Assembly (NCBI GenBank): GCA_964410285.1
Contig: CAYPFR010000001.1
Coordinates: 248,001 to 312,000, forward strand
Length of the DNA stretch: 64,000 nt
Direction of reading: 5' to 3'
Origin: Fretibacter sp964410285
Lineage (GTDB): Bacteria > Pseudomonadota > Alphaproteobacteria > Caulobacterales > Maricaulaceae
The notes beneath the pieces were generated by a model. That model was not told the DNA's origin and did no database searches. It was given only the letters and a program-made list of their open reading frames with translations. Of the stretch, positions 26,576 to 35,999 are shown one piece after another; within the stretch, counting starts at the first letter, position 1, and every line of letters begins with the position of its first letter. A program made the translations under genes and the position numbers.

Positions 26576-27265
26576 ATGCATAAAGCCTCTCCAAAAACGG
26601 TTTGGATTACCCGCACGCTCCCCAGCGCCCGCGATAGTGCGCTCGCTTTTCAAAATGCTGGCTTTACCGCCATCGCCGAACCGCTGCTAAGGTTAAGCCC
26701 TGTGAGTAACAAGGAAGAGGTCCCGCCCGATAGTGTGTTGGTCTTTACGGCGCAAAACGGGGTTCGGGCCTTTGCACAGGTCCATAAACGCCGCGATTAT
26801 CCTGTTATCTGCGTCGGCGGGGCCACGGCCGCACTAGCGAAAAGATTGGGGTTTGAGGACGTAAGCTCCGCTGGCGGTACATCTGATGATATTGCGCCGC
26901 TGATTGCGCGCCGCCCCAGACACGGCAAAACTTACCTGCACATCTCCGGCGAACATGTGCGCGGGCAGGTCAGCGAGGATATTCAGGAGTTGGGGCTCAG
27001 GGCAAAGCGCTTGATCTATTATTGCTCCGCGCCGGTCCCCCAAATGCCCAAAATTGATCTGGCGGGCCTTGATCTTGTGACCTTCTTCTCCCCGCTGGCC
27101 GCCAAAACCCTGGCGGGGTTTGCCGTGGACGTCGCACATATCTCGGCTATATCGCTCAGCAGCGCAGTTGATCGCGCGCTGACAGGCCTAGATTTCAAAA
27201 GCCGGCATATTGCCGCTGCGCCGACACTGGAAAGCTTGATTGCAGCGGCCCGCGCGAGCGACTAG
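26576..27265 (+). CDS. hemD: Uroporphyrinogen-III synthase
   Basis: A 229-residue HemD-family protein that closes and inverts the D ring of hydroxymethylbilane. Sequence conservation in this family is low. The visible pattern is the WITRTLPSARDSA opening, VFTAQNGVRAF, the CVGGATA turn and the late FFSPLAAKTLAGF segment, which fit the two-lobed fold. Position between hemC and the mic60/hemY pair makes the call firm. Confidence 0.88.
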   Translation: MHKASPKTVWITRTLPSARDSALAFQNAGFTAIAEPLLRLSPVSNKEEVPPDSVLVFTAQNGVRAFAQVHKRRDYPVICVGGATAALAKRLGFEDVSSAGGTSDDIAPLIARRPRHGKTYLHISGEHVRGQVSEDIQELGLRAKRLIYYCSAPVPQMPKIDLAGLDLVTFFSPLAAKTLAGFAVDVAHISAISLSSAVDRALTGLDFKSRHIAAAPTLESLIAAARASD

Positions 27266-27274
27266 GGTGGGGAC

Positions 27275-28198
27275 ATGACGGAAATTGATAATCACGACGA
27301 TACTCAAGATGGCGAAGAAGCCTCGCGGGATAAAAGCGCGCCAATTAAGCGCCCTTTGAACGCAAAACCGGGCATAGGCGGTGGCGCAGTGTTTTTTTTG
27401 TTTTTGCTCGCAGGGCTTGGCGGCGCGGCGGGGGGCTGGGCGCTCAGCCATCAATTTCCGCCCAAGGCCGCTATGGCAAGCGAGCCGGAGATTGATCTTG
27501 CGCCGATTGAACAGCGTCTTGCGCGCGCGGAAAAAAACCTTGAAGGGCAAAAGGCGCAGCTCTCTCGCCTAACCGCCGAGATGAGTTCGGGCGGGGCGAC
27601 AATTTCGCTTGGAGCTAAAGCGCCGGCGGCCGCCGATATAGAGCCGCTGCTTGCTCGGCTGGCGCGATTGGAGGCATTGTCCGCTGATAGCGCAGCTTCG
27701 GAAAGCGCGATGGAGGCAGCGCCGGGGATCAGCACAGGGGCCGTTTCAGATAGAAATTTGGAGGCCGCGATCACCGATTCTTCATCAACTATGCCGGCGC
27801 CCGCCGTTGACTATGCGCCGGACATTGAGGCGCTCGCTGCCCGCGTTACGGCGCTGGAGACGGAGATAGAGCAGACCCGCGCGCTTGCCATCGCCCCGAC
27901 GATTATCAAAGATACAGTGCTGCTGCCGCCCTTTCCGCGCGAGGCCGTTTTGGCAGCCATGACGTCCGGGAACGCAGGCGCACCCCAAAGCTGGCTCGAC
28001 AAGACGCTGAAAAAGCATATCTCCGTTCGCGATCCTGAACAGGTCGCGCGTGCGAATGCGGCGCTTGACGAGATTGAAAAAAATATCAAAGCGGGCGAAC
28101 ATGGCTTGGCCCTCAAAGGCGTAGAGGCGCTCCCGTCACAGGCGCGCTCTGCGGCCAAGAATTGGGTAGAGGCGGTGCGCCGCGAAGTGAAAGGCTAA
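27275..28198 (+). CDS. Mitofilin/Mic60-like inner-membrane protein (COG4223 type)
   Basis: This protein of 307 residues has a charged N-terminal tail, one transmembrane helix (about 36-58, Gly/Ala-rich), an extended Ala/Glu-rich coiled-coil-like region (about 65-205), and a C-terminal domain ending near the membrane-processing pattern of mitofilin. Alphaproteobacterial members are regarded as the bacterial counterparts of mitochondrial Mic60. They sit in heme operons between hemD and hemY, exactly as here. They can deform membranes. The gene is 9 bases after hemD and 4 bases before hemY, so all are probably co-transcribed. Confidence 0.82.
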   Translation: MTEIDNHDDTQDGEEASRDKSAPIKRPLNAKPGIGGGAVFFLFLLAGLGGAAGGWALSHQFPPKAAMASEPEIDLAPIEQRLARAEKNLEGQKAQLSRLTAEMSSGGATISLGAKAPAAADIEPLLARLARLEALSADSAASESAMEAAPGISTGAVSDRNLEAAITDSSSTMPAPAVDYAPDIEALAARVTALETEIEQTRALAIAPTIIKDTVLLPPFPREAVLAAMTSGNAGAPQSWLDKTLKKHISVRDPEQVARANAALDEIEKNIKAGEHGLALKGVEALPSQARSAAKNWVEAVRREVKG

Positions 28199-28202
28199 TC
28201 CT

Positions 28203-29750
28203 ATGATGAAATATATCATCGCTGTTGTCATACTTATGGCTGCGTTTATGGGCCTCCTGCTCTATATTGGCGATACGGCGCAATTACAGATTATTTCGAC
28301 CAGCACGCGTGAAATTCTGAATAAGGACATTACGCTTTCGACTCGTATGGCGACCGTCCTGCTCGCGCTTACGCTTTTGGGATTGGTGATGCTTTGGACG
28401 TTTATCTCCTTCCTCATTAGCCTGCCCTCGCGCCTGAAATCTGGTATGGGGCTGCGCCGCCGTGACCGTGCGCTGGACGCGATGGAAGAAGCGCTTTTGG
28501 CAGGGGCAGAGGGCGATACTGGCAAAGCCCGTAAAAAGGCCGAACGCGCGCGGTCTCTCATAAAATCTGATGCGCTTGGCCGTATTGTTTCGGCGCAGGC
28601 GGCCGAAGCGTGCGGAGATAGCGAAGAAGCGATCACCCATTATAGAGCTATGCTGGAAGATGAAAAAACAGTGGCGACTGGGCGGCGCGGCCTGGCTCAA
28701 CAACTCTTGGCGACGGGCGACACAGCCGGGGCCTTGGCCCTGTCCGAGACAGTTTATGCTGAGGATAAAAATGCCCGCTGGGCGTTTGATGTTCTGTTCC
28801 AAGCGCAGGTGACTGACGGGCTTTGGTATCAAGCGGCGGAAACGACCGCGCGGGCAGAGCGCCGTAAACATATCAATAAAGAATCTGCGCGCCGCCGCCG
28901 CGCTGTGCTGCTGACGGCGCAGGCCGATAAGCTTACGGATAATGGCCAATCACCGGAGCAAGCGCTAGATTTGGCCCTTGATGCGGCGGGGGATGCGCCT
29001 GATTTTGCGCCGGGAGTTGCGCTCGCGGCGCGGCTATTGACCAAGGCGGGCAATCAAAAACGCGCAGGCCAGATTATCGAAAAAGCGTGGGCCAAGCGCC
29101 CCCACCCCGCCCTTGCTCTTGCGTTTCAAGATGTGATCGCCGGCGCGGCGCCCAAAGCCCAAGCCAAAAGGCTACAGGGGCTGGCAAAACAAAATGCGGA
29201 TCACCGCGAAACGGCGCTTATGCTCGCGGAGGATGCATTGAAACGGCAGGACGGCGTTGCGGCATGGTCTGCGCTTTCGCCGCTGGTGAATATAGACGAG
29301 CCCACAGCTCGCCTGTGCCAACTTGCTTACCGCGCGGAGACGATGCTTAATAATCCAGGGGATGCGCGTATCTGGCTTGAGCGGGCGGCAACCGCGCCCG
29401 CCGAAGCCGATTGGTCAGATCTCGATCCCAGCGGGGATGCCTTTGATTATTCCGACGCGGATTGGCGGCGGCTGGTCTTTAGTTTCGGGGATACGGGCGA
29501 GCTTATCCATCCGCGCTTTGAAGCCGGCGCGGCGCGGCGGCCTGCTATGGCGGGCGGGCCGGATATTGACCCGGTTGCCGAACGCCAAGTTAAGCAGGAG
29601 GCGGGGCGAGGTGCCGCGCCTGTAGACACTGGGGCCACAGCGGGGCAAGCGCTTCGCCGCCAGCCTGATGATCCGGGCGTGGGCAGCAAAGATGATCAGG
29701 ACGATCTTGCCGGACGGCTCGATAGCTTGCTCGGGGATGACAAACCCTAG
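28203..29750 (+). CDS. hemY: HemY-family TPR membrane protein
   Basis: A HemY protein of 515 residues (the tetratricopeptide-type protein, not protoporphyrinogen oxidase). Two N-terminal transmembrane helices (about 4-24 and 45-66) are followed by TPR-like helix pairs to about residue 420 and a variable acidic C-terminal tail. The GLRRRDRALDAMEEALLAGAEGD region is typical. Its exact biochemical role in heme synthesis is not settled for the family. It is the last gene of the heme cluster. Confidence 0.88.
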   Translation: MMKYIIAVVILMAAFMGLLLYIGDTAQLQIISTSTREILNKDITLSTRMATVLLALTLLGLVMLWTFISFLISLPSRLKSGMGLRRRDRALDAMEEALLAGAEGDTGKARKKAERARSLIKSDALGRIVSAQAAEACGDSEEAITHYRAMLEDEKTVATGRRGLAQQLLATGDTAGALALSETVYAEDKNARWAFDVLFQAQVTDGLWYQAAETTARAERRKHINKESARRRRAVLLTAQADKLTDNGQSPEQALDLALDAAGDAPDFAPGVALAARLLTKAGNQKRAGQIIEKAWAKRPHPALALAFQDVIAGAAPKAQAKRLQGLAKQNADHRETALMLAEDALKRQDGVAAWSALSPLVNIDEPTARLCQLAYRAETMLNNPGDARIWLERAATAPAEADWSDLDPSGDAFDYSDADWRRLVFSFGDTGELIHPRFEAGAARRPAMAGGPDIDPVAERQVKQEAGRGAAPVDTGATAGQALRRQPDDPGVGSKDDQDDLAGRLDSLLGDDKP

Positions 29751-29869
29751 GGGCCGCGTCAGCGGTCCCAACAACGCCGAGTGAACATCGCCCCTATACA
29801 TTGGCCTCAATAGCGCCTAGAGGCCCGTTCTTTGGCGAGCCTTCTTCGCCGCCTTTATAAGACGTCCCC

Positions 29870-32089
29870 ATGAATGCTGATAATCCCCATAACGCTGAAG
29901 CTGCCATAAGTGCACAAGAAAGCGGGGAGGCGCGAGGCAAGCCGAAAGCCTCGCCCGCCCCGACTATGCTGGGCCATCCCTCTCTAGCGGCGGCCATTGC
30001 CCAGAAGGGATATAAAACGCTGACACCCGTCCAAAACGCGGTCATCGCGCCCGAACTTGAGGGACGTGATCTTCTCGTGTCCGCGCAGACGGGATCTGGC
30101 AAAACTGTGGCTTTTGGTCTGGCGATGGCGTCAACGGTCTTGGGGGAAGAGGAGAAATTCCCCGCTGCCGATATGCCGCTTGCGCTTGCGATTGCGCCGA
30201 CGCGGGAGTTGGCCTTGCAGGTGAAAAAGGAACTTGATTGGCTCTACCGCCTGGCCGGCGCGAAAACGGCGAGCTGCGTGGGCGGCATGGATATGCGCGA
30301 TGAGCGGCGCACGCTCTCGCGGGGGGTCCATATTGTCGTCGGCACGCCTGGACGTTTATGTGATCATATCAAGCGCGGCTCTTTGGATATGAGCGCGCTT
30401 AAATCTGTCATCTTAGATGAGGCCGACGAAATGCTGAAAATGGGATTTCGAGAAGAGCTTGAGCTTATTCTTGGGGCCGCTCCACGCGAGCGGCAAACGC
30501 TCTTGTTTTCCGCCACAGTCGCTAAGCCGATTGTCGCCATTGCTAAAAAATACCAGCAAAATGCTGTGCGAGTAAATACTGCCGCCGAGGCGCGCCAGCA
30601 TAATGATATTGATTACCGCGCGCTCACTGTACGCGTAAGCGATAAAGAAAATGCCATCATCAATGTGCTGCGGTATTACGATGCGAAAAATGCAATTGTG
30701 TTTGGCGATACGCGTGTGTCGGTCAACCGCATGGTGAGCCGCTTTAACAACCGCGGCTTTTCCGTGGTGGCTCTGTCGGGGGAGCTAAATCAAAACCAGC
30801 GCTCAGCGGCCTTGCAGGCGCTTCGCGATGGGCGCGCGCAGGTCTGTATCGCGACAGATGTAGCCGCGCGGGGGCTTGATCTGCCCGATCTCGAGCTTGT
30901 GATCCATGCCGATATTCCAAAAAATAAGGAAGCGTTATTGCACCGCTCTGGCCGCACGGGCCGCGCGGGCCGCAAAGGGACCTCTGTGCTTATCGTGCCA
31001 CATAAACGCGTGCGCTATACTGAACGGCTTTTGAAATCTGCGAATGTGCAGGCGCGCTGGACGCCCCCGCCGAGCGTAGCTCAGGTTTTGGCGCGCGATA
31101 ATGATCGCATGATCGAAAGTATGACCCTCTCAAATCCTGTAAGTGATGAAGAGCGTGAAGCGGTCGGTAAGATTATAGAGGGCTTCACGCCTGAGCATAT
31201 TGCCGCTGCCTTTATTCGCCAATACCGCTCAGGGAGGTCCGCCCCCGAAGAGCTTTTGGATGTGCCCGATGATAATTTCGAGCCGCGCGAGAAATCCAAG
31301 CGTAAACCCCGTCAGGATTTTGAAGGCGGGATTTGGTACTCATTGAATTTGGGCCGAAAGCAGCGGGCCGAGCCGCGCTGGATATTGCCTATGCTCTCCA
31401 AATCGGGGGATTTGAAGAAACACGAGATTGGCGCGATAAAAATTTCTGAACGCGAAACCTTTGTCGAAATCGCGCCTTCAGGCCTTGAGCGCTTTATTAA
31501 AGCGATTGGGCCTGACGGGAAAATCGAAAAAGCGATTACCGCGCGCCGCATTGACGGCAAGCCGGATATGACAGGACGTGGCGGTTCTGTGCATCAGGAC
31601 TTTGTTGATGACCATCCGCCCAAAAAACATCGCAAGTCCAGCACGCAAAAGCCAAAACATATGCAGGCCGGCCGGCCCGAATATGCCGATGATGTTCCGC
31701 CCCAAAAAAAGCCCAAAAAGAAAAAGGCTTTTGACAAAGCCGCCTATGATAAATCCAAAGGCAGGGGCAGCTATGATCCTTCCGATGACGGGCAGCGCGC
31801 CGCGCCGGGCCAACTCACCGATAGCGGGTCCGAGGATATCCCAAAGCCCAAAAAGCCGCATAAGAAAAAACTTGCCCGGGCCGCCGCAAGAGCTGCAGCG
31901 GGGAAGCCTGAACCCGTGCAAGGCAAGAAGACAGGCTCCCCAAAAACCTCTGGAAAAGGCGGCGGTCATCCGCCCAAGCGCAGCGGCAAAAAATATGAGG
32001 GCGGCAAAGGCAAAGCCAAATTTGGCGGCAAAGCTGCAAAAGGCAAAGCCGGCGCTAAGGCCAAATTAAAACGCAAACCACGTAGGTGA
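29870..32089 (+). CDS. DEAD-box ATP-dependent RNA helicase (DeaD/DbpA-like) with long basic tail
   Basis: This 739-residue helicase has the full motif set: Q-motif region (TPVQNAVI), Walker A AQTGSGKT, APTREL, DEAD box VLDEADEML, SAT, and C-terminal RecA motifs ATDVAARGLD and HRSGRTGRAG. A DbpA-like RNA-binding domain follows at about residues 480-560 (WYSLNLGRKQRAEPRWILPML). The last 180 residues are a Lys/Pro/Gly-rich low-complexity tail. DeaD relatives remodel rRNA or mRNA at low temperature. The stop is one base from the end of the convergent EEP gene. Confidence 0.92.
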   Translation: MNADNPHNAEAAISAQESGEARGKPKASPAPTMLGHPSLAAAIAQKGYKTLTPVQNAVIAPELEGRDLLVSAQTGSGKTVAFGLAMASTVLGEEEKFPAADMPLALAIAPTRELALQVKKELDWLYRLAGAKTASCVGGMDMRDERRTLSRGVHIVVGTPGRLCDHIKRGSLDMSALKSVILDEADEMLKMGFREELELILGAAPRERQTLLFSATVAKPIVAIAKKYQQNAVRVNTAAEARQHNDIDYRALTVRVSDKENAIINVLRYYDAKNAIVFGDTRVSVNRMVSRFNNRGFSVVALSGELNQNQRSAALQALRDGRAQVCIATDVAARGLDLPDLELVIHADIPKNKEALLHRSGRTGRAGRKGTSVLIVPHKRVRYTERLLKSANVQARWTPPPSVAQVLARDNDRMIESMTLSNPVSDEEREAVGKIIEGFTPEHIAAAFIRQYRSGRSAPEELLDVPDDNFEPREKSKRKPRQDFEGGIWYSLNLGRKQRAEPRWILPMLSKSGDLKKHEIGAIKISERETFVEIAPSGLERFIKAIGPDGKIEKAITARRIDGKPDMTGRGGSVHQDFVDDHPPKKHRKSSTQKPKHMQAGRPEYADDVPPQKKPKKKKAFDKAAYDKSKGRGSYDPSDDGQRAAPGQLTDSGSEDIPKPKKPHKKKLARAAARAAAGKPEPVQGKKTGSPKTSGKGGGHPPKRSGKKYEGGKGKAKFGGKAAKGKAGAKAKLKRKPRR

Positions 32090-32090
32090 T

Positions 32091-32819
32091 TTAGGCCGGA
32101 TTTTTGGACAGGCTTACACAGAGTCCTGCATGATCAGAAAGACGATGCTCACCTTCATATCCTGACCATGTGTTTTCAATCTTAGCCGAAATTGTTTCCA
32201 TAGGCCAAATGGCGATATGATTAAGAAGCCCCGAACTATGGCCGGGAATCTCAATCCCTTGGCTTGGTAATAATGCTCCGCCTAGGGCAACCCGCAACGC
32301 GGAATATACGTCTTTTCGCGCATACCTTCGCGGGAGACATTGATTAAAATCGCCCGCCAAAATCAGAGGAAGTCCCCGCCGACATTCGGCCTTTATAATA
32401 GGTTGGAGGGCGACTAGAAATTCCAAATGTTCGCTCCAACGGCTCGCGTCTTTCCTTCCTGAGGTTACATGTGCCATAAACCAAGGGATGCATACACCAA
32501 TCACGCGAACGGCGCCTATGGGTGTCTTGGTGGTTGCACATATAAATCTACCTTTGAGTGCTGCGGGGCTCTCCTCGCGCTTGATGTCTGTCCACGGCTG
32601 ACGAGAAATCATTTGAATTTTGCGCTTGACTGATTGTTGTCCATACCCCCAATCTGGTCCTGCATCTACGATATGACCGCTTATCATTGGCGACATGGCT
32701 TCGGCTAATACGTAGATATCAGCCTGGGTATTTTTCAGCCGCTCTAAAATCAGGTTTCCGCGTTGACGACCGGGATTGCCCCAAAGTAAATTCCAAGCGG
32801 TTATTTTTAGGTTATGCAT
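32091..32819 (-). CDS. Endonuclease/exonuclease/phosphatase-family protein
   Basis: This 242-residue EEP-superfamily protein shows the superfamily residues in order: ITAWNLLW near the start (Asn), VLAEA (metal-binding Glu), LAGDFNQ (Asp/Asn) and the terminal SDHAG (Asp/His). The superfamily includes nucleases, inositol-phosphate phosphatases and sphingomyelinases, and nothing here narrows the substrate. No signal peptide is evident. Its base composition looks more AT-rich than its neighbours, which could mean acquisition from elsewhere; that is an impression by eye. Confidence 0.75.
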   Translation of the reverse strand: MHNLKITAWNLLWGNPGRQRGNLILERLKNTQADIYVLAEAMSPMISGHIVDAGPDWGYGQQSVKRKIQMISRQPWTDIKREESPAALKGRFICATTKTPIGAVRVIGVCIPWFMAHVTSGRKDASRWSEHLEFLVALQPIIKAECRRGLPLILAGDFNQCLPRRYARKDVYSALRVALGGALLPSQGIEIPGHSSGLLNHIAIWPMETISAKIENTWSGYEGEHRLSDHAGLCVSLSKNPA

Positions 32820-32877
32820 ATCTGAAGCCTAGAAAATTTCTCTGGCCGTGCCAAGCGCGTAGCGCTAACACGGGGCC

Positions 32878-34341
32878 ATGGAGACTTACGGATTTCTTTC
32901 ACTTGTGCCGCCGCTATTGGCGATTGGTTTGGCGCTTCTCACGCGGCAAGTCTTTTTGTCTTTGCTGGCAGGACTTTGGATTGGCTTTGTGATTTTGTCG
33001 GGCGGAAATCCGCTCATCGGCACATTTGAAACGCTGAATGGTCTTGTCGATGTCTTCTTGGACGCCGGGAATACGCGTATCATTATTTTCACGCTAATCG
33101 TCGGGGCCTTAATTGCCCTTATTCAGATTTCCGGCGGCGTTCAGGGCTTTATCAATCGTCTCCTTGCACGTCTTGAGCGCGCGCAAGTGGGCGCGGGCGA
33201 GAGCCGAAGCGCCCGCGTTAAAGTCGAGCTCCTCGCGCTGGCAACGGGCTTGCTACTTTTTATTGAGAGCAATATTTCTATTTTGACGGTGGGCACGCTT
33301 TACCGCCCGGTTTTTGACAAACTTAAAATCCCGCGCGAGAAGCTTGCTTATATTGCGGACGGGACCTCCTCCCCGAGCTGTATTCTCATTCCGTTTAATG
33401 CGTGGGGGGCATTTATAACCGGCCTGCTTTTGGCCCAAGGTCTTGAGAACCCCTTTGGCGAACTCTTAAAGGCGACAGTGTTTAATTTCTATCCCATGTT
33501 AGTGATTGCCACTTTGGCCTTTGTCATTATCTCGGGCCGTGATGTCGGCGAGATGAAAACAGCAGAAGCGCGGCTTGCGGGCGGCGGCGGGCTTTTGCGC
33601 GGCGGCGCAATGCCCATGATCAGCGGAGAGATAAGCGAAATCGAGATGAAAACGGGGCTCGCCCCGCGCGCGCGCAATATGATTATCCCCATTGCGCTCA
33701 TGGCGGGGCTTATGCCGGTATTTTTAATTATGACTGGCTGGAACGGCGAGGGGCTGCTGAGTTCCATGCAAAGCGGTAGCGGCTCGACCTCAGTGCTTTA
33801 TGCGGTGAGTTTTGCCTGTCTGGGCGGTTTTATCCTGTATAAGGCGCAGGGCCTTTTGGGAATAAGGGAGATGTTTGATGTTTCTCTAAAAGGTATGGCG
33901 GGCATGGTGCCGCTCGCGGTCCTCATGGTGCTGGCCTTTGCTCTCGGCAGCTTGTGTAAAGATTTAGGGACGGGGCAATATGTGGCCGATACGGCCAAAG
34001 CCTTTATCAACCCCGCGCTCGTACCGGCTATGATTTTCCTCATCGCCTGTTTTGTGGCTTTTTCCACAGGCACGAGTTGGGGCACATTTGCGATTATGAT
34101 CGCTATTGCTGTTCCCCTCGCGCAGGGCATGGAGACCAATGTGAGCCTAGCGATTGCTGCGGCGCTGGGTGGGGGGATCTTTGGCGATCACTGTAGCCCC
34201 ACGTCTGATACGTCGATCATTAGTTCGATGGCGACTGGCAATGACCATATAGACCATATCCGAACCCAGCTGCCCTATGCGCTAATCGGGGGCGGGGTTA
34301 CAACGGCGCTTTATCTGCTTCTCGGGGTTTTAGGCGTTTGA
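32878..34341 (+). CDS. NhaC-family Na+/H+ antiporter
   Basis: A polytopic membrane protein of 487 residues with about 11-12 hydrophobic segments. Family features include the duplicated polar helix-break motifs ADGTSSPSCILIPFNAWGAF and the later GTSWGTFAIMIAIAVPLA with GDHCSPTSDTSIISSMATG. NhaC-type exchangers export sodium, sometimes in exchange for malate/lactate (MleN) rather than protons. A second gene encoding an avidin-like secreted protein starts two bases after its stop, so the two are probably co-transcribed. Confidence 0.88.
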   Translation: METYGFLSLVPPLLAIGLALLTRQVFLSLLAGLWIGFVILSGGNPLIGTFETLNGLVDVFLDAGNTRIIIFTLIVGALIALIQISGGVQGFINRLLARLERAQVGAGESRSARVKVELLALATGLLLFIESNISILTVGTLYRPVFDKLKIPREKLAYIADGTSSPSCILIPFNAWGAFITGLLLAQGLENPFGELLKATVFNFYPMLVIATLAFVIISGRDVGEMKTAEARLAGGGGLLRGGAMPMISGEISEIEMKTGLAPRARNMIIPIALMAGLMPVFLIMTGWNGEGLLSSMQSGSGSTSVLYAVSFACLGGFILYKAQGLLGIREMFDVSLKGMAGMVPLAVLMVLAFALGSLCKDLGTGQYVADTAKAFINPALVPAMIFLIACFVAFSTGTSWGTFAIMIAIAVPLAQGMETNVSLAIAAALGGGIFGDHCSPTSDTSIISSMATGNDHIDHIRTQLPYALIGGGVTTALYLLLGVLGV

Positions 34342-34343
34342 TC

Positions 34344-34835
34344 ATGCAGGGCTGTAGGAATTTTCGGCGTGGATTTGTTTTGACCGTGGTACTTGGGCTC
34401 TCTGGCAGCGCGCAAGCACAAGACAGCGCGCCGCGGGGCAATAAAAACAGCCAAGCACAAAGCTCTAAATGCACGGTCGCCGGGCAATGGCATAATGACA
34501 GAGGGTCCGGCGTAAACTTCACCTGCGGGGCAGATGGCCAGCTTTCGGGGACGTATAACACACATCTCGGCGCGCCAGATAAGGGCCAAAGCTTCCCGCT
34601 CACAGGTTGGGTAGAGGGTGATAACCTCACCTTTACCGTCAATTTCAAAGGCTATGGCTCAATCACTGCTTGGGCCGGACAAATCGAAGAGGTTGGCGGG
34701 GAGCCGCAGCTCAAGACCCTCTGGCATCTCACCCGGGATATAAGTGAGGAACAGGAGCCCGCAGATATGTGGGCATCCGTCACGGCCGGTGCCAGCGTAT
34801 TCACGCGAGCCGAAAATGCAGCTGAGCCCAATTAG
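34344..34835 (+). CDS. Secreted avidin-like (biotin-binding family) protein
   Basis: This protein of 163 residues has a Sec signal peptide (cleavage after AQA, residue 25), a short Ser/Gln/Asn linker, and one avidin-family beta-barrel (about 42-156). Residues matching streptavidin's biotin pocket are N51 (N23), S55 (S27), Y71 (Y43), T73 (S45), S106 (S88), T108 (T90), W110 (W92), W127 (W108), L129 (L110) and the inter-subunit W143 (W120). Differences: F101 for W79 and S151 for D128, and the loop before S106 is about four residues shorter. C43 and C61 could form a disulfide. I use the ATG at 34344; a TTG six bases earlier overlaps the NhaC stop. Confidence 0.85.
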   Translation: MQGCRNFRRGFVLTVVLGLSGSAQAQDSAPRGNKNSQAQSSKCTVAGQWHNDRGSGVNFTCGADGQLSGTYNTHLGAPDKGQSFPLTGWVEGDNLTFTVNFKGYGSITAWAGQIEEVGGEPQLKTLWHLTRDISEEQEPADMWASVTAGASVFTRAENAAEPN

Positions 34836-34838
34836 GAA

Positions 34839-35993
34839 TTAGTCCGTTAGCTCTTCCCAAAAACGTTTGGCTTTTTTGAAAAAATTTTCCGTCTCAGGGC
34901 TTGTACCCGTATTGGATTCAGCCTCGAACTCTTGTAAAATTTCGCGCTGGCGTTTGGTGAGCTTGCTTGGGGTTTCCACGCTAAGTTCAACATACATGTC
35001 GCCGCGCGCATTTGAGCGAAGCACGCTCATGCCTTTGCCTTTCAGGCGCATGCGTTTGCCCGATTGACTGCCTTCGGGAATTTTGACCTTGGAACGCCCT
35101 CCGTCTATTGTTGGGATTTCAATTTCGCCGCCAAGAGCTGCCTTGGTCATCGCTAGCGGCGCGCGGCAATAAAGATTAGCGCCGTCCCGCTCAAACAATT
35201 CATGCGGCTTAAGGGAAATAAAGAGATAAAGGTCCCCGCGTGCGCCGCCGCCTTGGCGCTTGGGCGCGGCGTCCCCTTGGCCGGTTAGGCGAATTCGTGT
35301 GCCGTCCTCCACGCCCGCAGGGATAGAAACATCAAGCGTGGTTTCAACGCGCTGCTGGCCCTGCCCGTCGCAGCCCGTGCAGGGGTTTGAGACATATTCG
35401 CCTTGCCCGCCGCAGGTTGAGCAGGGGCGCTCCATTGTGAAAAATCCTTGCTGCGTGCGCACGCGCCCTGCCCCGCCGCACGTCGAGCAGGTCTCGACGC
35501 TTGCCCCGGGTTCTGCCCCGACCCCGTCGCAGCGCTCGCAATCCTCGGCAATGGGGACATGGATTTCCATATCTTTACCTGCGTAAGCTTCTTCAAGCGT
35601 GATCTCCATTTCATAGCGCAAATCAGAGCCGCGCGTGCGGGCTTGGCGCTGCCCGCCGCCGCCGCCAAACATATCGGCAAAGCCGCCGCCCGCCGCGCCG
35701 CCGCCAAATATTTGCGAGAATATATCGCCAAAATCCTGAAAGCCTTGGCCGCCGCCCATACCGCCCTGTTCAAAGGCGCGATGCCCCATACGGTCATAGG
35801 CCGCCCGTTTTTGCGCATCCGACAATATGCCGTAGGCTTCATTAAGTTCTTTGAAGCGCGCTTCGGCTTTTGGGTCATCGGGATGGCGGTCCGGATGACA
35901 TTCCATGGCTTTTTTACGGAAAGCGGATTTCATGGTTTTCTCATCCGCCGATTTGTCCACGCCGAGTATGTCGTAATAGTCCCGTTTTGCCAT
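34839..35993 (-). CDS. dnaJ: Chaperone protein DnaJ
   Basis: This type I DnaJ of 384 residues stimulates the DnaK ATPase and delivers substrates. It has a J-domain with HPD in ECHPDRHPD, a Gly/Phe-rich region (GGGQGFQDFGDIFSQIFGGG), four zinc-binding CxxCxGxG repeats (CERCDGVG, CSTCGGAG, CSTCGGQG, CTGCDGQG) and the C-terminal substrate-binding domains. It lies downstream of dnaK on the same strand with a glycosyltransferase between, an insertion that separates the usual dnaK-dnaJ pair. Confidence 0.97.
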   Translation of the reverse strand: MAKRDYYDILGVDKSADEKTMKSAFRKKAMECHPDRHPDDPKAEARFKELNEAYGILSDAQKRAAYDRMGHRAFEQGGMGGGQGFQDFGDIFSQIFGGGAAGGGFADMFGGGGGQRQARTRGSDLRYEMEITLEEAYAGKDMEIHVPIAEDCERCDGVGAEPGASVETCSTCGGAGRVRTQQGFFTMERPCSTCGGQGEYVSNPCTGCDGQGQQRVETTLDVSIPAGVEDGTRIRLTGQGDAAPKRQGGGARGDLYLFISLKPHELFERDGANLYCRAPLAMTKAALGGEIEIPTIDGGRSKVKIPEGSQSGKRMRLKGKGMSVLRSNARGDMYVELSVETPSKLTKRQREILQEFEAESNTGTSPETENFFKKAKRFWEELTD

Positions 35994-35999
35994 CTCGTT

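Noticed and set aside
29751..29790. Hairpin GGGGCCGC/GCGGTCCC after hemY as a terminator
   Set aside because: The stem contains a mismatch and is not followed by a T-run.
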